Shown here: positions 33,548 through 46,900 of the stretch, in pieces
How the letters are laid out: each line of letters begins with the position of its first letter
Numbering within the stretch: position 1 is the stretch's first letter
NCBI GenBank assembly: GCA_963682055.1
Contig: OY821744.1
Span: forward strand, 22,916,967 to 22,980,966
DNA from: Primula veris
Lineage: Eukaryota > Streptophyta > Magnoliopsida > Ericales > Primulaceae
Direction: 5' to 3'
DNA: 64,000 nucleotides
Position numbers and translations under genes: made by a program
Notes under the pieces: model-generated
Databases searched by the model: none
Told to the model about the DNA's origin: nothing
The model's input: only the letters and a program-made list of their open reading frames with translations

Positions 33548-34090
33548 TCTCCCCTCCTTTGCAATCCGGAGCACAATTGTGGTTATGCGACGTCAGCTGT
33601 TCATTTGTGCATGCACCAGACAGCTGAGATCCTACAGTTGTGAGCTTTCCTAGGACACTTTTCTTTCAGCACCTGAATATATATTTTCCGCTTTTTAACG
33701 TGGTTGTGACTGCTTAAGTTTAGAAGATCATTGTTGTGAACTTTCTCTGTGTAACTAAAATCGCTGCAATGGTGGATTGGGGATACATTTTGCCCTTTGA
33801 CTGATCTTATGCTTATTTTGCCTTTTTGCAATTCTTTCTTTCATATTATGTTGGACATTATTGCAATTTTCAGCTTATATGGTTTCTTCTAAAGTGGGTC
33901 TAAACATGAACATGAACCGACTACTTCTAGATACATGTACAGAACCTAATAACGGTTCGTTTTACTTTTTGACCAGTTCCAGAATTGTATTATTTAAAGT
34001 TAAAAATAATGGATTTCATTATCAACCACTATGGAATGCTTTCTTTATTAGTTCCAAGTAGAGAAAGTTACTGAGTTAGTGTAGTATGCG
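33548..34090. other. 3' UTR of the 117-residue gene and flank
   Basis: T-rich sequence after the stop codon; no other frame is supported. No strong poly(A) signal was picked out. Confidence 0.4.
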
Positions 34091-34379
34091 TTCTATTTCG
34101 AAAGTATAGAGTTGATGAACCAGCTATCTGTGAACTCCACGAGTGCTTCGATCACAATGGATGCATGGACCTTGATCCGAACATAAAGAACGCCGTCCTT
34201 TTGGTTCACTTCATGAATAGTGATTTGAAAATACATAAAATAAAAACTAAGCTTTTGTATCTTGACCAGTCAATTGTGGCAAATATTAGCAGGTTGTTGG
34301 ATTTGTGCTTGAGGCAATTTGGAATTAGTGACATTTGATTCGATGAGATCATGTCACTTTTGATATGACCCAACACGGC

Positions 34380-34850
34380 TTATTGTTGATTGTAAGGTAG
34401 GGAATATGAAATTTACATATGGTTAATATGACCTCGAAGCCATATTTACTCGAGTCATCTCATAAATCACAAGTTGATCAGAATGGTTCGTATAAGTAAA
34501 TTCTAGAGTCTTTATGATATTGTCGTCTATCCGATGGTAAAGACATAACCTTGTTGGAAAAGTCATCATACGTGTTTGATAAATAACTGGCATCGAGGTA
34601 ACTGAAAATGGTGGTGTTTTTCAAGTACCAAGGCTCAATGTCACGATGATTAAAGTTTCATACCACTTGGTCCACTTTTTCGGTGTAGTTTGAATCATGA
34701 AACAAGATTCTACCATTACAATTATGGAACTACAAGTCGAGACAACGCTGTTATTGAACCAATACTCAATTGAGCTTAAATTAAAATGTTTTGATGATAA
34801 CAAATATGAACTACATGCCTATTGACATTTCGTCGATTCAACTGTTTTTT
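34380..34850 (-). pseudogene. Copia pol fragment related to the element at 60-64 kb
   Basis: The series ATATGACCTCGAAGCCATAT, CTCGAGTCATCTCATAAATC, GATGGTAAAGACATAACCTT and GATAAATAACTGGCATCGAG matches 61300-61480 in order and orientation, with about 20% differences. There the minus strand encodes copia RNase H (GYTDAGYLSDPHKG-like). Stops and gaps are frequent. Similarity may extend left to about 34100. Confidence 0.65.
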
Positions 34851-35756
34851 AAAACATTTTAAACAACGTCGATTACACTGTTTTAAAAAAAGTTTAAACA
34901 ACTTGGACTGTTTTACTCTAGAATCATTGCCTACTGTTTTTGTTGTTTAGACTTTTCAAAAAGGGTTTATTTAATTTTTCAGTGTTTTTGAATTTTTTAT
35001 GATTTTTATAGTTTATCGCCATCTTTCTTAAAGAGTTTCCAGACTCTGGCGTTTTTTCTTCTTTTTTTTCTCACTTTTTAGTGATTTTGGTTTTTTTATT
35101 TGGATTTGTTTGGACCTTTTGATTTTTACCCTTTTTTCGGGTAATCGGTTTTTTTCTGTTTTTTTCGATTTTTTTTCTAATTTTTTTGATTTTTCTGCAA
35201 ATCTTGAGTGAGAAAATTGAAAGTACCTTAGCGTAAGTCAATAGTTTTAGTTTAAAACACATAAATCAAGCAAGTGAACGATTAAAAATATTGAATCACA
35301 CATCTCTCGATGTCGCTAACCCTGAATTTTTATATAGAGAATAGACGCACTATGCGTTTTTCGATTTACTTGTACATTATGGAAATATGTGCATGATTAT
35401 AAAAAAAAAATGGAGATGGGAAAAAAATCGAACCTAAATTATTAAAATGACATATTTAAAAAAACATTTAATATATTCAAATTAAAGTTTTTCAAGTTTA
35501 TCAATTAAATAATTTATATTAAAAAATAATATTTGTAGCAGATACATCTGGGAGCACGAAACTTTATAGAATCAGCAATTCAGCATGGGGTTGAATTGTT
35601 TATTTTATTTATGTTCCCAAATCCAATTACAGCTTTTTTTAACTTTTTGAATAACAAATAATAAAACAATACTGTAGAGTGTAGTAGCACTACCACTTAA
35701 TGCAAATAAGTGAAGTTTGTTGTCTTGTCGCACGTGTGTTGCTTACAACACTTCTC
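34851..35756. other. T-rich and AT-rich non-coding stretch
   Basis: Long T-rich tract (34960-35180) with TTTTTC units; open frames on the minus strand here are poly-Lys artefacts. Nothing else seen. Confidence 0.4.
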
Positions 35757-36266
35757 AATAAAAGGACTAAATTGCAAATAACCCCTGAAACTATGGATTA
35801 GTTTCAAATACCCCCCCCCCCAAAACTTAATTCTTTCATTAGCCCCCATTAACTATCAATTTTTTACAATTAACCCAAATTCATATTTAAAATGACATAC
35901 ATTTTTATTCATTTGTTCATTTTAAAATATTTTTTGTTCGATATATTAAAGTTTGTCAATGCACATGAGTTTAGATAATAATTATTGTAAAAAAAGCCAT
36001 ATGAACATGCTTTATATAAAAGAATATTTTTTTAGTGAGAATAACTATTTTTTTGTGTCATTGTATAAAAAATTCACTTCATATGTATGAATAGTGAATA
36101 ACTGGTTTTAATAAATAAAAAATCAACCGAAACAAATCATCGAGTGTAGAGTTATATCATTAAAAATATTATATTGGGGGTTAAGTGCAAGAGTTTGATA
36201 GTTTGTGAGGGTTACATGGAAATGACCAATAGTTCCAGGGGGTTATTTGCATTTTAGCCTAATAAA
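35757..36266. mobile_element. Foldback MITE-like element, about 510 bp
   Basis: The left end AATAAAAGGACTAAATTGCA continues AATAACCCCTGAAACTAT. The right end, read on the minus strand, gives TTATTAGGCTAAAATGCAAA then TAACCCCCTGGAACTATTGG. The inverted repeats are about 42 bp at about 85%. A C11 run lies near 35811-35821. Target duplication not resolved. Confidence 0.65.
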
Positions 36267-36417
36267 AGTGTAAAACCCTATCTATTGTTTGATTATGACA
36301 CGTCCACAAACACTTGTTTCACCACAGTACAAAACAATAACCACGCGTCACCAATATTCTTTGATAATTGTATATCACAGGCATGTGACTTTAGCATCCT
36401 TTGGCAGATACTAATAT

Positions 36418-36712
36418 TGAGGGTTAATCTATTTGGTCCATGTCCTTTCTCTGACCTTTAAGTTTGACCCCATTTTTTTTAGATGATTCAATTTCTCTCT
36501 TGTGTTATTACTTGACGTATCATATCTACCTAATTTACCGAAAAATAACACGAAAAACTTAAATATTGAGGGTTCATCTATTTGGTCTCTAGCCTTTCTG
36601 TGATGTTTCATTTTGACCCTATTCTTTTAGATGATTTGATTTCCCTCATGTCTTTGTACTTAATATATCAAGTTGGCTCAATTTGCTGAAAAATAACATG
36701 AAAAACGTAAAT
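36418..36712. repeat. Imperfect tandem duplication, about 147-bp unit
   Basis: Both units run GAGGGTTxATCTATTTGGTC, TTTxGACCC, TTTTAGATGATT, TTxCCTC and GAAAAATAACAxGAAAAAC. They are adjacent, with 15-20% differences. Confidence 0.85.
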
Positions 36713-36946
36713 GAAAAATGTAACTCACCTTTTTAAGGGTGAACTAAAAGAGTAGTGTTGTTTTTTTTGAAAAATATGACATTAATTGGGAATTCTAAAT
36801 TATATTATGTATCAATCAAAATATAAATGCCAACTTAATATCGTTACATGTAACTTAATGTAAAGTAATGTCGTATGACTCAATTAACAGATCAATCAGA
36901 GAGCATCCACATATATGACCTGAAACCTTCACCATTTCCTGTATTT

Positions 36947-37199
36947 GGTGGCTTTAACCGAAAAATAATATCACTTAATCCTTTATTTTTTAATCTTAAA
37001 TTAGAGGGTACTTCTTTTTTTTCGTGTGTCATCTTAAATATAAACGATGACAAATTGAGTAAACGTGTGTCATCTTAAATTTGGTGGCTTTAACCGAAAA
37101 ATAATATCACTTAATCCTTTATTTTTTAATCTTAAATTAGAGGGTACTTCTTTCTTTTCGTGTGTCATCTTAAATATAAATGATGACAAATTGAGTAAA
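36947..37199. repeat. Nearly identical tandem duplication, 135-bp period
   Basis: GGTGGCTTTAACCGAAAAAT through GATGACAAATTGAGTAAA occurs at 36947-37062 and 37082-37199 with only two or three differences, and the GTGTGTCATCTTAAAT segment recurs at the junction. Recent event just left of the copia element. Confidence 0.9.
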
Positions 37200-37308
37200 A
37201 CTAATTCTATAATTTTTCATGATTCTTTTTCATGTCATAATATAAGAAACGGTATTAAATTTATGTGAAATAATGTATTTTATAAAATCGTATAAAAAAT
37301 AAAGTCCG

Positions 37309-37584
37309 TGTCAATGATAATAAGGATCATCAATCACGACATGATCACAATTATGACAAGGATCACAATCATGATAAGCATCCTCAATCATGCAAGATCA
37401 AGTCACTGATTATGTATGATTTCATAGCTATACATTTCTTGTATTATATGTTCTTTAATTTGGTAATATTTTATACTTATTCTTAGCCTAATTTGTAGCT
37501 TTTGAAAGCCTATAATCTCTCTTTTGTATACCTTTAAATACCTTAGTGAATTAATAAGAAAATTAACTTTGCTCATAACTTACA
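37309..37584 (+). repeat. Copia 5' LTR
   Basis: Starts TGTCAATGATAATAAGG and ends CTCATAACTTACA. It contains direct GATCACAATxATGA repeats near its start. Confidence 0.88.
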
Positions 37585-37693
37585 TGGTATCAGACTTCTC
37601 TCTACGATCATTCAGAGCAATTTTGCCTCTCTTCTCTTTATTAACTTTGGTAACTATGTTTGGAAATGGTGTTGAATCTCTCATTCCCAATAG

Positions 37694-40600
37694 TCACGAG
37701 CCTACCAAACCTTTCACTCTCATCTCATTCAACAACTCCATTAAGCTCACACCACAAATTATCTTGCTTGGAAAACACAAATTGAGTCTATTCTTATTGG
37801 CTTCGACTTGTATAAATTCATTGATGGTACTAATCCGTGTCCTTCCTCCACCAACACAGTTGCGTCTGTCAGTACACCCAATCCCGCCTACACTACATGG
37901 GTTTGCCAAGACAATCTCCTTTTTGGGGATCTTGTTGGCACACTCACCCCCACATTCGTGCCTCTCATATATCTCAAGCAAAAACTACGGAATCTGCATG
38001 GAAAACCTTAGCTTCAACCTACGCCAATTCATCTTGTGGCCACATCAACCAACTGAAAGACCATCTCAGACACATCACTAAGTTCCTTTCTGATTCCATA
38101 TCTGACTATATGCAAGCCATAAAGGCTTGCACGGACCAACTTTCCCTTCTTGGCAAGACTATCGATCATGAGGATATTATCGACAAGGTTCTAAAAGGAC
38201 TTGATTATGATGTCTACAAATCTGTTATTGATACGGTGAATGCATGTGACACACCTATTCTTTTCGAGGAGCTACATGAGAAGCTTATTAACCTTGAACT
38301 CACTATAAAAAACCCAACAACCTCCCTTTAATTCACCCTTTCCGGCTACTGTTCACGTCACCACCACACGTTTCTCTTTCCAAAATCGTAACCAACCTCT
38401 CCATTCTAGCAATGGGTTGTTTCCTACTCCGCAATCTGCCTCCTTCTCTCCACAAACTCGCAACAATTATCAAGGCACTTGTTAGTGGTGCCATACCAAA
38501 GGCCACTTTGCTTTCAATGTCATGTTTTAAAGAAACTTTTTCTCAATATTACTTTCCCATCCACTCAAAATGTTGCTACTGTTGTGCGTTCTCACAGACA
38601 GCCTTGTGCCACCAATTTTGGCCAACAACTACCTCGAGCCCATGCTGCCACCGCTTCCTTTCCTCCTTTATCCTCTTGGATCTTGGACAGTGGAGCATCA
38701 CACCTTGTTACTAGTGACTTGAACAACCTTGCCTTACATGCTCCTTATGATGGCACCGAAGAACTCGTAATTGGTGATGGATCATCTCTCACACTGGTTC
38801 CTTCACTCTCTCTACTCCAAATAAATTTTTTAATTTCTCCAATATTTTATATGTGCCATCTATCTATCGCAATATCCTCTCCATCTCACAATTTTGCTTT
38901 GATAATAATGTTGTCATAGAATTCTTATCTTCTTCTTTTTGTGTAAAGGAGCTTTCTACAAGGCAAATTCTACTTTGAGGTCCAACTAAACATGGATTTT
39001 ACGAGTGGCGCCCTTCCTCTCCCATCGTCCACTCCACAATTAAATTTCGATGCATGATTGACACCATTGTCTAGGCCAACCATATATCTCCATTCTCAAG
39101 AATATTTCTTCTGTTTTTCCTTTAAAAATGCCAAGTATTTCAAATTTACCATGTAATTCTTGCAATATCAATAAAAGTCATAAACTTCCTTTCTTTAATT
39201 CTACACTTACTTCAAATGCTCCCCTTGAATTATTATTTTCTGATGTATGGACCTCCCCCATTATATGTTATGACAATTTTAAATATCATGTCATATTTGT
39301 TGACCACTTTACCAAATATATTTGGTTTTACCCATTGAAACGAAAATTGGACACCTATCAAATTTTTCTTAGATTCCGTGCTATAGTGAAGCATAATTCA
39401 AATATTTTCTGATAATGGAGGTGAGTACCTTAAACTTTCCCTTAACCTTTCTACTAATGGAATCCCTCACTTAACTTTCCCCCCTCATACACCGGAGCAC
39501 AATGGCTATGCCGAACGACGACATCGTCACATAGTCGAAACTGGTCTTACTCTTATTTCTTATGCAAATATGCCTACCATACATTGTGGCCTCTTGCCTT
39601 CACCACAGTTGTATATCTTATCAATAGACTGACTAGCCACTCCAACACTTACCAATCTTTTTCCATATTTTAAAATCTTCCAAAAGTCTCCTAACTACAC
39701 AAAACTACGGAGCTTTGGGTGTCTTTGCTATCCTTGGCTAAGACCATACACCTCCCACAAACTAGAACCTCGTTATAAATCATGTATTTTTGTGGGTTAC
39801 TCGGCTTCTCAAAGCACCTATCATTGTCTTGATCCCACTACCAACATGTTATACACTTCTCCACATGTCAAATTCATTGAAAATGAATTCCCCTTCATGT
39901 CTTTTCATCATTCTCCTTCCAACACATTATCCGTCAACTTTGATGATTGGTCACCAATCCTTCTACCTGTTGAGTAGACGTTACTTTCCACTAGTTATTC
40001 CCACAATATTGCAACAGCTGTAATGCCTCCCACTCCAATACACTCCGCCACTGCTACATCTGACCAGTCCGAGACAAACCCTTCTTCCGCCACCACTCCA
40101 ATCCACTCTACCACTGCTACACAGCTAATGGTTTGTTCTTAAATCAAACAAAATATATTTCAGACATTTTAACTCGTTCCAATATGTTGGGGTCAAAACC
40201 AGTTAGTACTCCCATGAATCTTAGTCCACGCTCATCCCAACTGTGGCACGCCTCTTCCATCTTCTATCGAATATCGAGCACTTGTTGGTGCTCTTCAATA
40301 TCTCGCCACTAGAGCTGATGTTTCTTTCTAGATAAACAAGCTATCTCAATTTATGCATTGTCATACTGATGATCATTGGCATGCTCTTAAGAGGTTACTT
40401 CGTTATTTAAGTGGCACCGCTCATCATAGTCTCATGCTTCAATGCAATTCACCATTGTAACTACATGCCTTCACTGAAGCAGATTGGGCAGGTGACAAAG
40501 ATCAATACGTTTCAACTACATGTTGTATTGTATATCTTGGTTGCAATCCAATTCCTTGGAGTTCAAAGAAACAATGAGTCTTGGCTCGTTCATCAACCGA

Positions 40601-40926
40601 GGCCGAGTTTAGAGCAGTCGTGTATACTATGGCGGAAGTCCTATGGCTAAAGTCCTTGTTATTTGAACCTGAGTACACTTCATTGTAACTTTCGTCCATT
40701 TATTGTGATAATTTGGGAGCCACTAACTACTCAGCCTATCCGTTTTTCCACTCCAGAATGAAGCACCTTGCACTGGCTTTTTATTTTGTACGTGAGCAAG
40801 TTCAATTGGGTCTCACTCACATTTCTGGTGATGACCAACTTACGGATGTTCTCACTAAGCCATTACTCAAGTCACGGTTTCATCACCTACTTTTCAAGAT
40901 CGGACTCGTTCCTCGGTCGTCCGTCT
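37694..40926 (+). pseudogene. Copia gag-pol remains (gag, protease, integrase, RNase H)
   Basis: Recognisable parts in several frames: gag (YKFIDGTNPCPSS; INQLKDHLRHITK; DYMQAIKACTDQLSLLGKTI) at about 37810-38325; protease WILDSGASHLVT at about 38676-38715; zinc-finger/integrase core (FSDVWTSPI, FVDHFTKYIWFYPLKRK, then SDNGGEYL and TPEHNGYAERRHRHIVETGL) at about 39130-39560; C-terminal integrase FVGYSASQSTYHCLDP at about 39787; RNase H (YRALVGALQYLATRADVSF, SSTEAEFRAVVYTMAEVLWL, ISGDDQLTDVLTKPL) at about 40265-40870. Frameshifts and stops are frequent. The Y-V-D-D polymerase region is missing between about 40140 and 40250. Confidence 0.88.
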
Positions 40927-40936
40927 TGCTGGGGCG

Positions 40937-41213
40937 TGTTAAGGATAATAAGTATCCTCAATCACAGCATGATCACAATTATGACAAGGATCACAATCAT
41001 GACAAGGATTCTCAATCACAGCAAGATCAATTCATTAGTCATGCATGATTTTATAGTTGTACATTTCTTTTATTATATGTTCTTTAATTTGATAATATTT
41101 TATAATTATTCTTAGCCTAATTTGTACCTTTTGAAAGTTTGTAATCTCTCACTTGTATACCTTTAAATACGTTATTGAATTAATAAGAAAACTAACTTTT
41201 CTCATAACTTGCG
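40937..41213 (+). repeat. Copia 3' LTR
   Basis: Starts TGTTAAGGATAATAAG after a G-rich GGGGCG polypurine-like tract, and ends near CTCATAACTTGC. Confidence 0.85.
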
Positions 41214-41695
41214 GCTAGATGGGATGCTTAAAAATTGTGCATCACTCCACCGCTTCGCCTAACAACACGACGCTTGTATTGCTCTCTCACAATCCCGTTT
41301 TCACGGTTTATGGTGTTTTCTATTCACTCGTAGCTACTATGTGAATCATTTTCGCTATTTTTTCTTTGGCTACTAAGATGTTTTAGTTCGTTAGGTTATC
41401 TCTCATCTCATCTCCCCATTGATTCACCAAAACTTAGAAATATTGACTTATTCGAAAATATCCATTTATTTTCAACTATGGAAAAGTGAGTCTTCAAAAT
41501 TAAACTTAGCTAATTAATAATGTAAACAGGTTCACTAATATTATTTCTATTCTTTTCTCTTTTGAAACATTTAGAAAAAGCAAAGTTGAAAGATCAAGGG
41601 GGCTTATTAAGGAAAATCTGAAAAGTATAGACTCTTAAAATGGAAATAATGTAAATAAAATATAGAAACGGATTTAATATAAATAAATAAAGTAC

Positions 41696-41703
41696 TATAA
41701 AAG
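41696..41703 (+). promoter_or_regulatory. TATA box of AGO4
   Basis: TATAAAAG lies about 30 bases before a CT-repeat leader (TTTCTCTCTCTCTCTCTAGG, 41732-41751) typical of plant core promoters. A 5' non-coding exon should run from about 41728 to a donor at 41768/41769 (GGCC|GTAAGT). A leader intron of about 2.1 kb then ends at AG just before, or nine bases before, the start codon. Confidence 0.6.
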
Positions 41704-43362
41704 CACTTTAACCACAGCTATAGAGTTTACCTTTCTCTCTCTCTCTCTAGGGTTTCTCCGTTTTGGCCGTAAGTCTCTCAGATCAAACCAATGTGTTTTA
41801 TTTTTCCCTTTTATACACTTATTTTTGCTTGATTTATACTTTTTTTTGGTGAATTTTCGTCTTTTTTTGGTTGATTATATATTATTAATCCGTGTTTAGT
41901 GTTTAAACTTGTGTTATTGCATGTTATCGAGGTTTATCTGCATAGATCTGTTTATTTAACTGATTATTTGTGGATTTCATTAACAATGGTGTGTTTTTTT
42001 GTTTTTGTTATTTTTTAATGTTTTTTTTTTTTCAAATAACTGATTATTTGAAAAATAACTGATTATTTGTGATTTTTGTTGTTTAATAGAGGCGTTTTCA
42101 GTCTAATTTATTTTCTGTTTTTATTTTTATTTTATTTCCTTCGTTGTTTTTGCCTTTTTTATATTTTTTTTTTGCATGCATTGTGTTTTAGTCAGAGGAT
42201 TTTTTTTCTTTAATTTTTTTGGTTTTGTTTTTTTTTTCTTTCTAACTTTGTTTATTCTCTTGCTAAGTGAAATAATTTGTGGTGTAAAAAAAAATATTTT
42301 TCTCCATGATGTTCATTAAATAAATTTTAAAAAGCGAAAACTTAAGAAAAGCATTATTGTAAAGAGCTAAGCAAAAAGCGTAAGCTTGTAGCAGCCTAAA
42401 AAACAGAAAAGAGAGGTTTTTTTTAGCTTTTTTTGAACTTTGAATGAGCTTTTTGAGCTTTGAAACGAGTTTTTTTTTTACTACAAAGCCAGTTTTTTGA
42501 TACAGAGTTGGTTTTAAACCTCTTGATCTGTGTTTATTCGATATCCAATTTTCGGTCGTTGGGCATATTATAATGCATGTTGGATTTATTCGCTTGCTTT
42601 CTCAAATATAAAAATAAAAATAACTAGTTTTCATTCGTAAATCATCAATCAAACAAAGAATATTTGTATTGTCTATGTTAATTTCTTTAGAGCTTGTACA
42701 TTGTGCAAATAATTTGTTTGCTATGTAAAGCTGTTTAATAGTGATAGGGTATTTGTGTTAAAAGTGGTGCATGATGTTTACCATATATTGCATACTTGTT
42801 CTTTTTCCTATGAGTTTTATTTATTATTAAGAGTATACGATAACTTTTATTTTAGCAAACAATATTGGAGTCAGTTGTGTTTACTTTTTTTTTCTGAGAC
42901 TATTTAAGGAAATTATTTTCTCTTTGGCGTCCATAGTCAGTTTCTTTTCCCAAGAGTATCTGGGTATTTTCTGTCATTCTGTTATTAATGTTTTGAAAAT
43001 TGTGCCAAATAAATTGTTCTTATGTATTGACTGTGGGGCACCTTTATTCTGTTGTAATTAAATCATTTTCCTTTTGCTATTTTTGTAACATTTTCTAATA
43101 CAAGATGTTGTGTGAGATTCAAACTCTTGAAGTGGTATAGTTGTTGTTTGCTTTCATATTTTTGCTCTTATCTTATTACCAGAGGGAAGTTTGTCATTAA
43201 TGGTTTTTGTCTCTTGACATTATTAACATTCTTGAGTGTAAAACCTGTGACTTGTGCATTTGTATTATTGTTTCCATGTTTTGCAGCTATACGTATATAT
43301 CTTCCTGCTTCTAAAAGTTATCTACTTTATTCTCTCTGTGGGTTTTTATGGGCATACATATA

Positions 43363-43565
43363 GGCCTTGTTTGTTCGCATCATTTTAGCAACTGAGCCTG
43401 GGTTTTTTGGAGATCAGAAAAAATAGTTCATCCCTTGAAGCTTCTAGCTTTTTAGTCCCAAAAACCAAGAAATCTCAGTTTTTAGGCTGGTCAACCCGGT
43501 GCATTCTAGTTTTTAAGCAAAAAAGGCCAAGTACTTGAGCTCAAAAGCTGCAACCAAACAAGGTC
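43363..43565. mobile_element. Tourist-like MITE in the AGO4 leader intron
   Basis: GGCCTTGTTTGTTCGCA at the left and TGCAACCAAACAAGGTC at the right are terminal inverted repeats of the GGCCTTGTTTGG type, as at 19291-20519. ATA and TTA flank it, a possible mutated TAA/TTA duplication. About 200 bp, non-coding. Confidence 0.7.
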
Positions 43566-43903
43566 TTAGACTTGTAAAAAGTTGGTATGCAGTAGGGGGT
43601 TTATTGCTAGCTTCTTATTGAACTATGATTTGACTTCTGTTTGGATTTAATTCTTATCATTTCCATGTCTATGTATTTTATTTTTTTGGAAAAATAAAAT
43701 CATATCTGAGACCATGGTTTTCCTTTCCTATTGCATTCCTGCATCCAAATAAAAGCAATATTTTGGATACACATTCATATAGACTTGTAGAGTTATTGGT
43801 TTATGTTGCATTCAATTTTGAATTCTGTGACTCCCATTTTTAGAATCATATAATATAATAATGACTCAGAGACTTATTATCTTGATCAATTTAGGGTTTT
43901 CAG

Positions 43904-46900
43904 ATGGGTTCTATCGAACACGATGGAAATGGTGTACCAGAATCTTTGCCACCTCCACCTCCTGTTACCCCAGATGTTGTTCCAATTCAAGCGGAACCAG
44001 CTAAGAAGAAAAATCTACGCCTTCCAATTGCTAGGAAGGGTTTTGGAACCAAAGGCCAGAAAATTCCTATCCTTACGAACCATTTCAAAGTAAATTACTC
44101 GAATGTTGATGGGCATTTCTACCACTATAGTGTATGTGTTCTACCCTCATTCTGACATTTGTTTGTTTGTGACTGCTTCTTTTTCTCTTGTTGTCTTTTC
44201 AGTAAAATGTTGAAGTTATCTTATTCATTGCTATTTGATTGCAATACATTTCAGGTTTCAATATGCTACGAAGATGACCGCCCAGTAGATGCCAAGGGTA
44301 TTGGGAGGAAAGTGATTGACAAAGTTCACGATACTTACGACACCGAGCTTGCGGGAAAGGACTTTGCATATGACGGCGAAAAGAGTTTGTTTACAGTGGG
44401 AGCTTTACCTCGTAATAAGCTCGAGTTCAATGTTGTGCTTGAGGATGTTGTATCAAGCAGGTACTTTTTTTAACTCCTTTATTTGAACTGCTTTGAGTTG
44501 GTAGTACCTTTCGATTGGTCTAATTTATTTTACATACATGCATATATAATTTCTTAATCACTTTCGTCTTCAGGAATAATGGCAATCCGAGCAGCCCAAC
44601 TAACAATGATGATCGAAAAAGACAGCGTCGCCCTTATCAGTCGAAGACTTTTAAGGTGGAAATTAGTTTTGCTGCAAAGATCCCAATGGAGGCTATTGCG
44701 AATGCCTTGCAAGGCAAGGAATCGGAAAATTCTATGGAAGCGCTTAGAGTTCTTGATATTATTCTGCGACAGCATGCCGCTAAACAGTGAGTAATTTAAA
44801 TTTTTTTGTGCTGTAAAAGTGTGGAATTTAATAGTGATATATATTATCGTCTGCATATTTCTGCCATCCCATGTACTAGTATTATTATAATTGGTATTTA
44901 ACAGACATTATTTATGTCACTGTTATTTGAACACTGGTTTCTAAAGTGGGTTTAAGCCTATTGATTGATTCTGAATCATTTACTGAATCCTTTTTTATAT
45001 GTTTATGTCGCAGGGGTTGCCTCCTTGTTCGTCAGTCATTTTTCCACAACGACCCGAAAAACTTTGCGGAAGTTGGTGGCGGTGTTCTTGGTTGCAGAGG
45101 GTTCCATTCAAGTTTCCGAACTACCCAGGGGGGCTTGTCACTCAATATTGGTAATAAAATCGACAGAAATTGTAGAACAATTATCTAACAAACAGTGTTT
45201 CAAAAGGTGTTCCAAGCGGGGACCAGGCGCCTAAGCATCAGGCGTACTTGGGGGGGGGGGGGGGGGGGACATCGGGCTAGGCAGAACTTGTCGGCTTAGG
45301 CAGCCACATAGGCGCCAAGTGTTCCTTCCCGACCCAACCCCGCTTACCATCTTTTAAAATGTCTTGCGTGCTTTTGCTTTGTTTTTTTTAACTGCAATTA
45401 CATCTCTGAGATTTGTGTTATCAGATGTATCTACTACTATGATTGTCCAACCGGGACCAGTCGTTGATTTCCTTATTGCCAACCAAAACGTTCGAGACCC
45501 CTCTTTCATCGACTGGGCCAAGGTAGTCTGAGTTTCAGTATATGCTTTATCTGAAAATATTTATGAGGCATACATTCCATTATTTTTGCCATTTCCCTAT
45601 GGTCCTTGCTTCTCTTCTTCATTGTATCTTTTTCTTTCTATCAGGCCAAACGGACACTTAAGAATTTGAGGATAAAAGCTAGCCCCTCAAATGCCGAGTA
45701 CAAGATTACCGGATTTAGTGAGAAGTCTTGCAGGGAGCAGATGTACGTTTTCAAATTACTAGCTCCCTTTTGTTTTCAAACCATGCATTTGGAAATAGTT
45801 TAGTCTAGTATTATTTTGGTTTTACCTCATGCATTCGTACACATGTTGTAGGTTTTCTATGAAGCAGAAGGGGACTGGTGATGATGGTGAGGTTCAGACC
45901 CTTGAAGTTTCTGTTTATGACTATTTTGTCAATCATCGGAAGATTGATTTGCGTTATTCTGCTGATCTTCCATGTATCAATGTGGGAAAACCTAAGCGTC
46001 CAACATACATTCCTATTGAGGTGAAATCATTAAGTGCGCTTTCATCTGTTACATTAAAAAATATTTCTTTAGTAAAGTTACTGACGAGTCATGATTTTAT
46101 TTTGTATTCAGCTTTGTAGCTTGGTATCTTTGCAACGTTACACTAAGGCTCTGACTACTATGCAAAGATCCTCTTTAGTGGAGAAATCAAGGCAAAAACC
46201 CCAAGAGAGGATGAGAGTATTAGCTGATGTAAGTATGCTTGCTAAAATAATATTGTGTTTTGATAATCATGCAGAATGTTTATTGCTTTTTTTTTTGGCA
46301 GGCTTTAAAACTCAACAATTACGGTGCTGAGGCTTTGCTACAAGCCTCTGGTGTTTCGATCACTAATAATTTCACTCAAGTGGATGGCCGCGTGCTCCCA
46401 GCCCCAAGGGTAATTTTGTTATTATTTTAATTTTAAGTTCTACACTTTTGCTGCTTTCTTTTAACGATATCGAGGTAGTAATGAGTTTCATGTGTTGCAG
46501 TTGAAAGTTGGAAATGGAGATGACTTCTTCCCTCGTAATGGGCGCTGGAACTTTAACAACAAGGTACTGTATTATTATCTTGACACTATTTTACCTTGTC
46601 CCCCTCGGACTTTTTAGATTCATTCTTGTTTACTAGTTTTCTGTTGCTGCTACAGAAACTTGTTAACCCAACAAAGATAGAGAGGTGGGCAGTCGTTAAC
46701 TTTTCTGCTCCCCGTGTTGATATAAAAGCCCTTGTGAAAGATTTAATCAAGTGTGGAAATCTGAAGGGGATTGTAAGTTTGCTACTGCTTAATACATAGT
46801 TAGTCGTGTTTATTGCAATCTGAAAATAACATTTAGATGACAAGAATCTCACTTGTTTGTCTTTTTGCAGATGATTGCTGAACCTTTTGACACTTTTGAA

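Larger units (their letters stand above)
37309..41213 (+). mobile_element. Ty1/copia retrotransposon lacking reverse transcriptase, 3.9 kb
   Basis: The 276-bp left LTR and 277-bp right LTR flank internal sequence. TGGTATCAGA at 37585-37594, directly after the left LTR, is an initiator tRNA-Met primer site. Coding order is gag, protease, integrase, RNase H, the copia order, but the reverse transcriptase between integrase and RNase H is absent. LTRs differ at about 10% of positions, so the copy is old. A matching target duplication was not found. It ends about 0.5 kb upstream of the AGO4 promoter. Confidence 0.9.

Noticed and set aside
35071..35262. Lys-rich 63-codon minus-strand frame
   Set aside because: Translation of a T-rich tract read in reverse.
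44554..44856. 100-codon minus-strand frame
   Set aside because: Antisense to AGO4 exon 3 and crosses its splice site.
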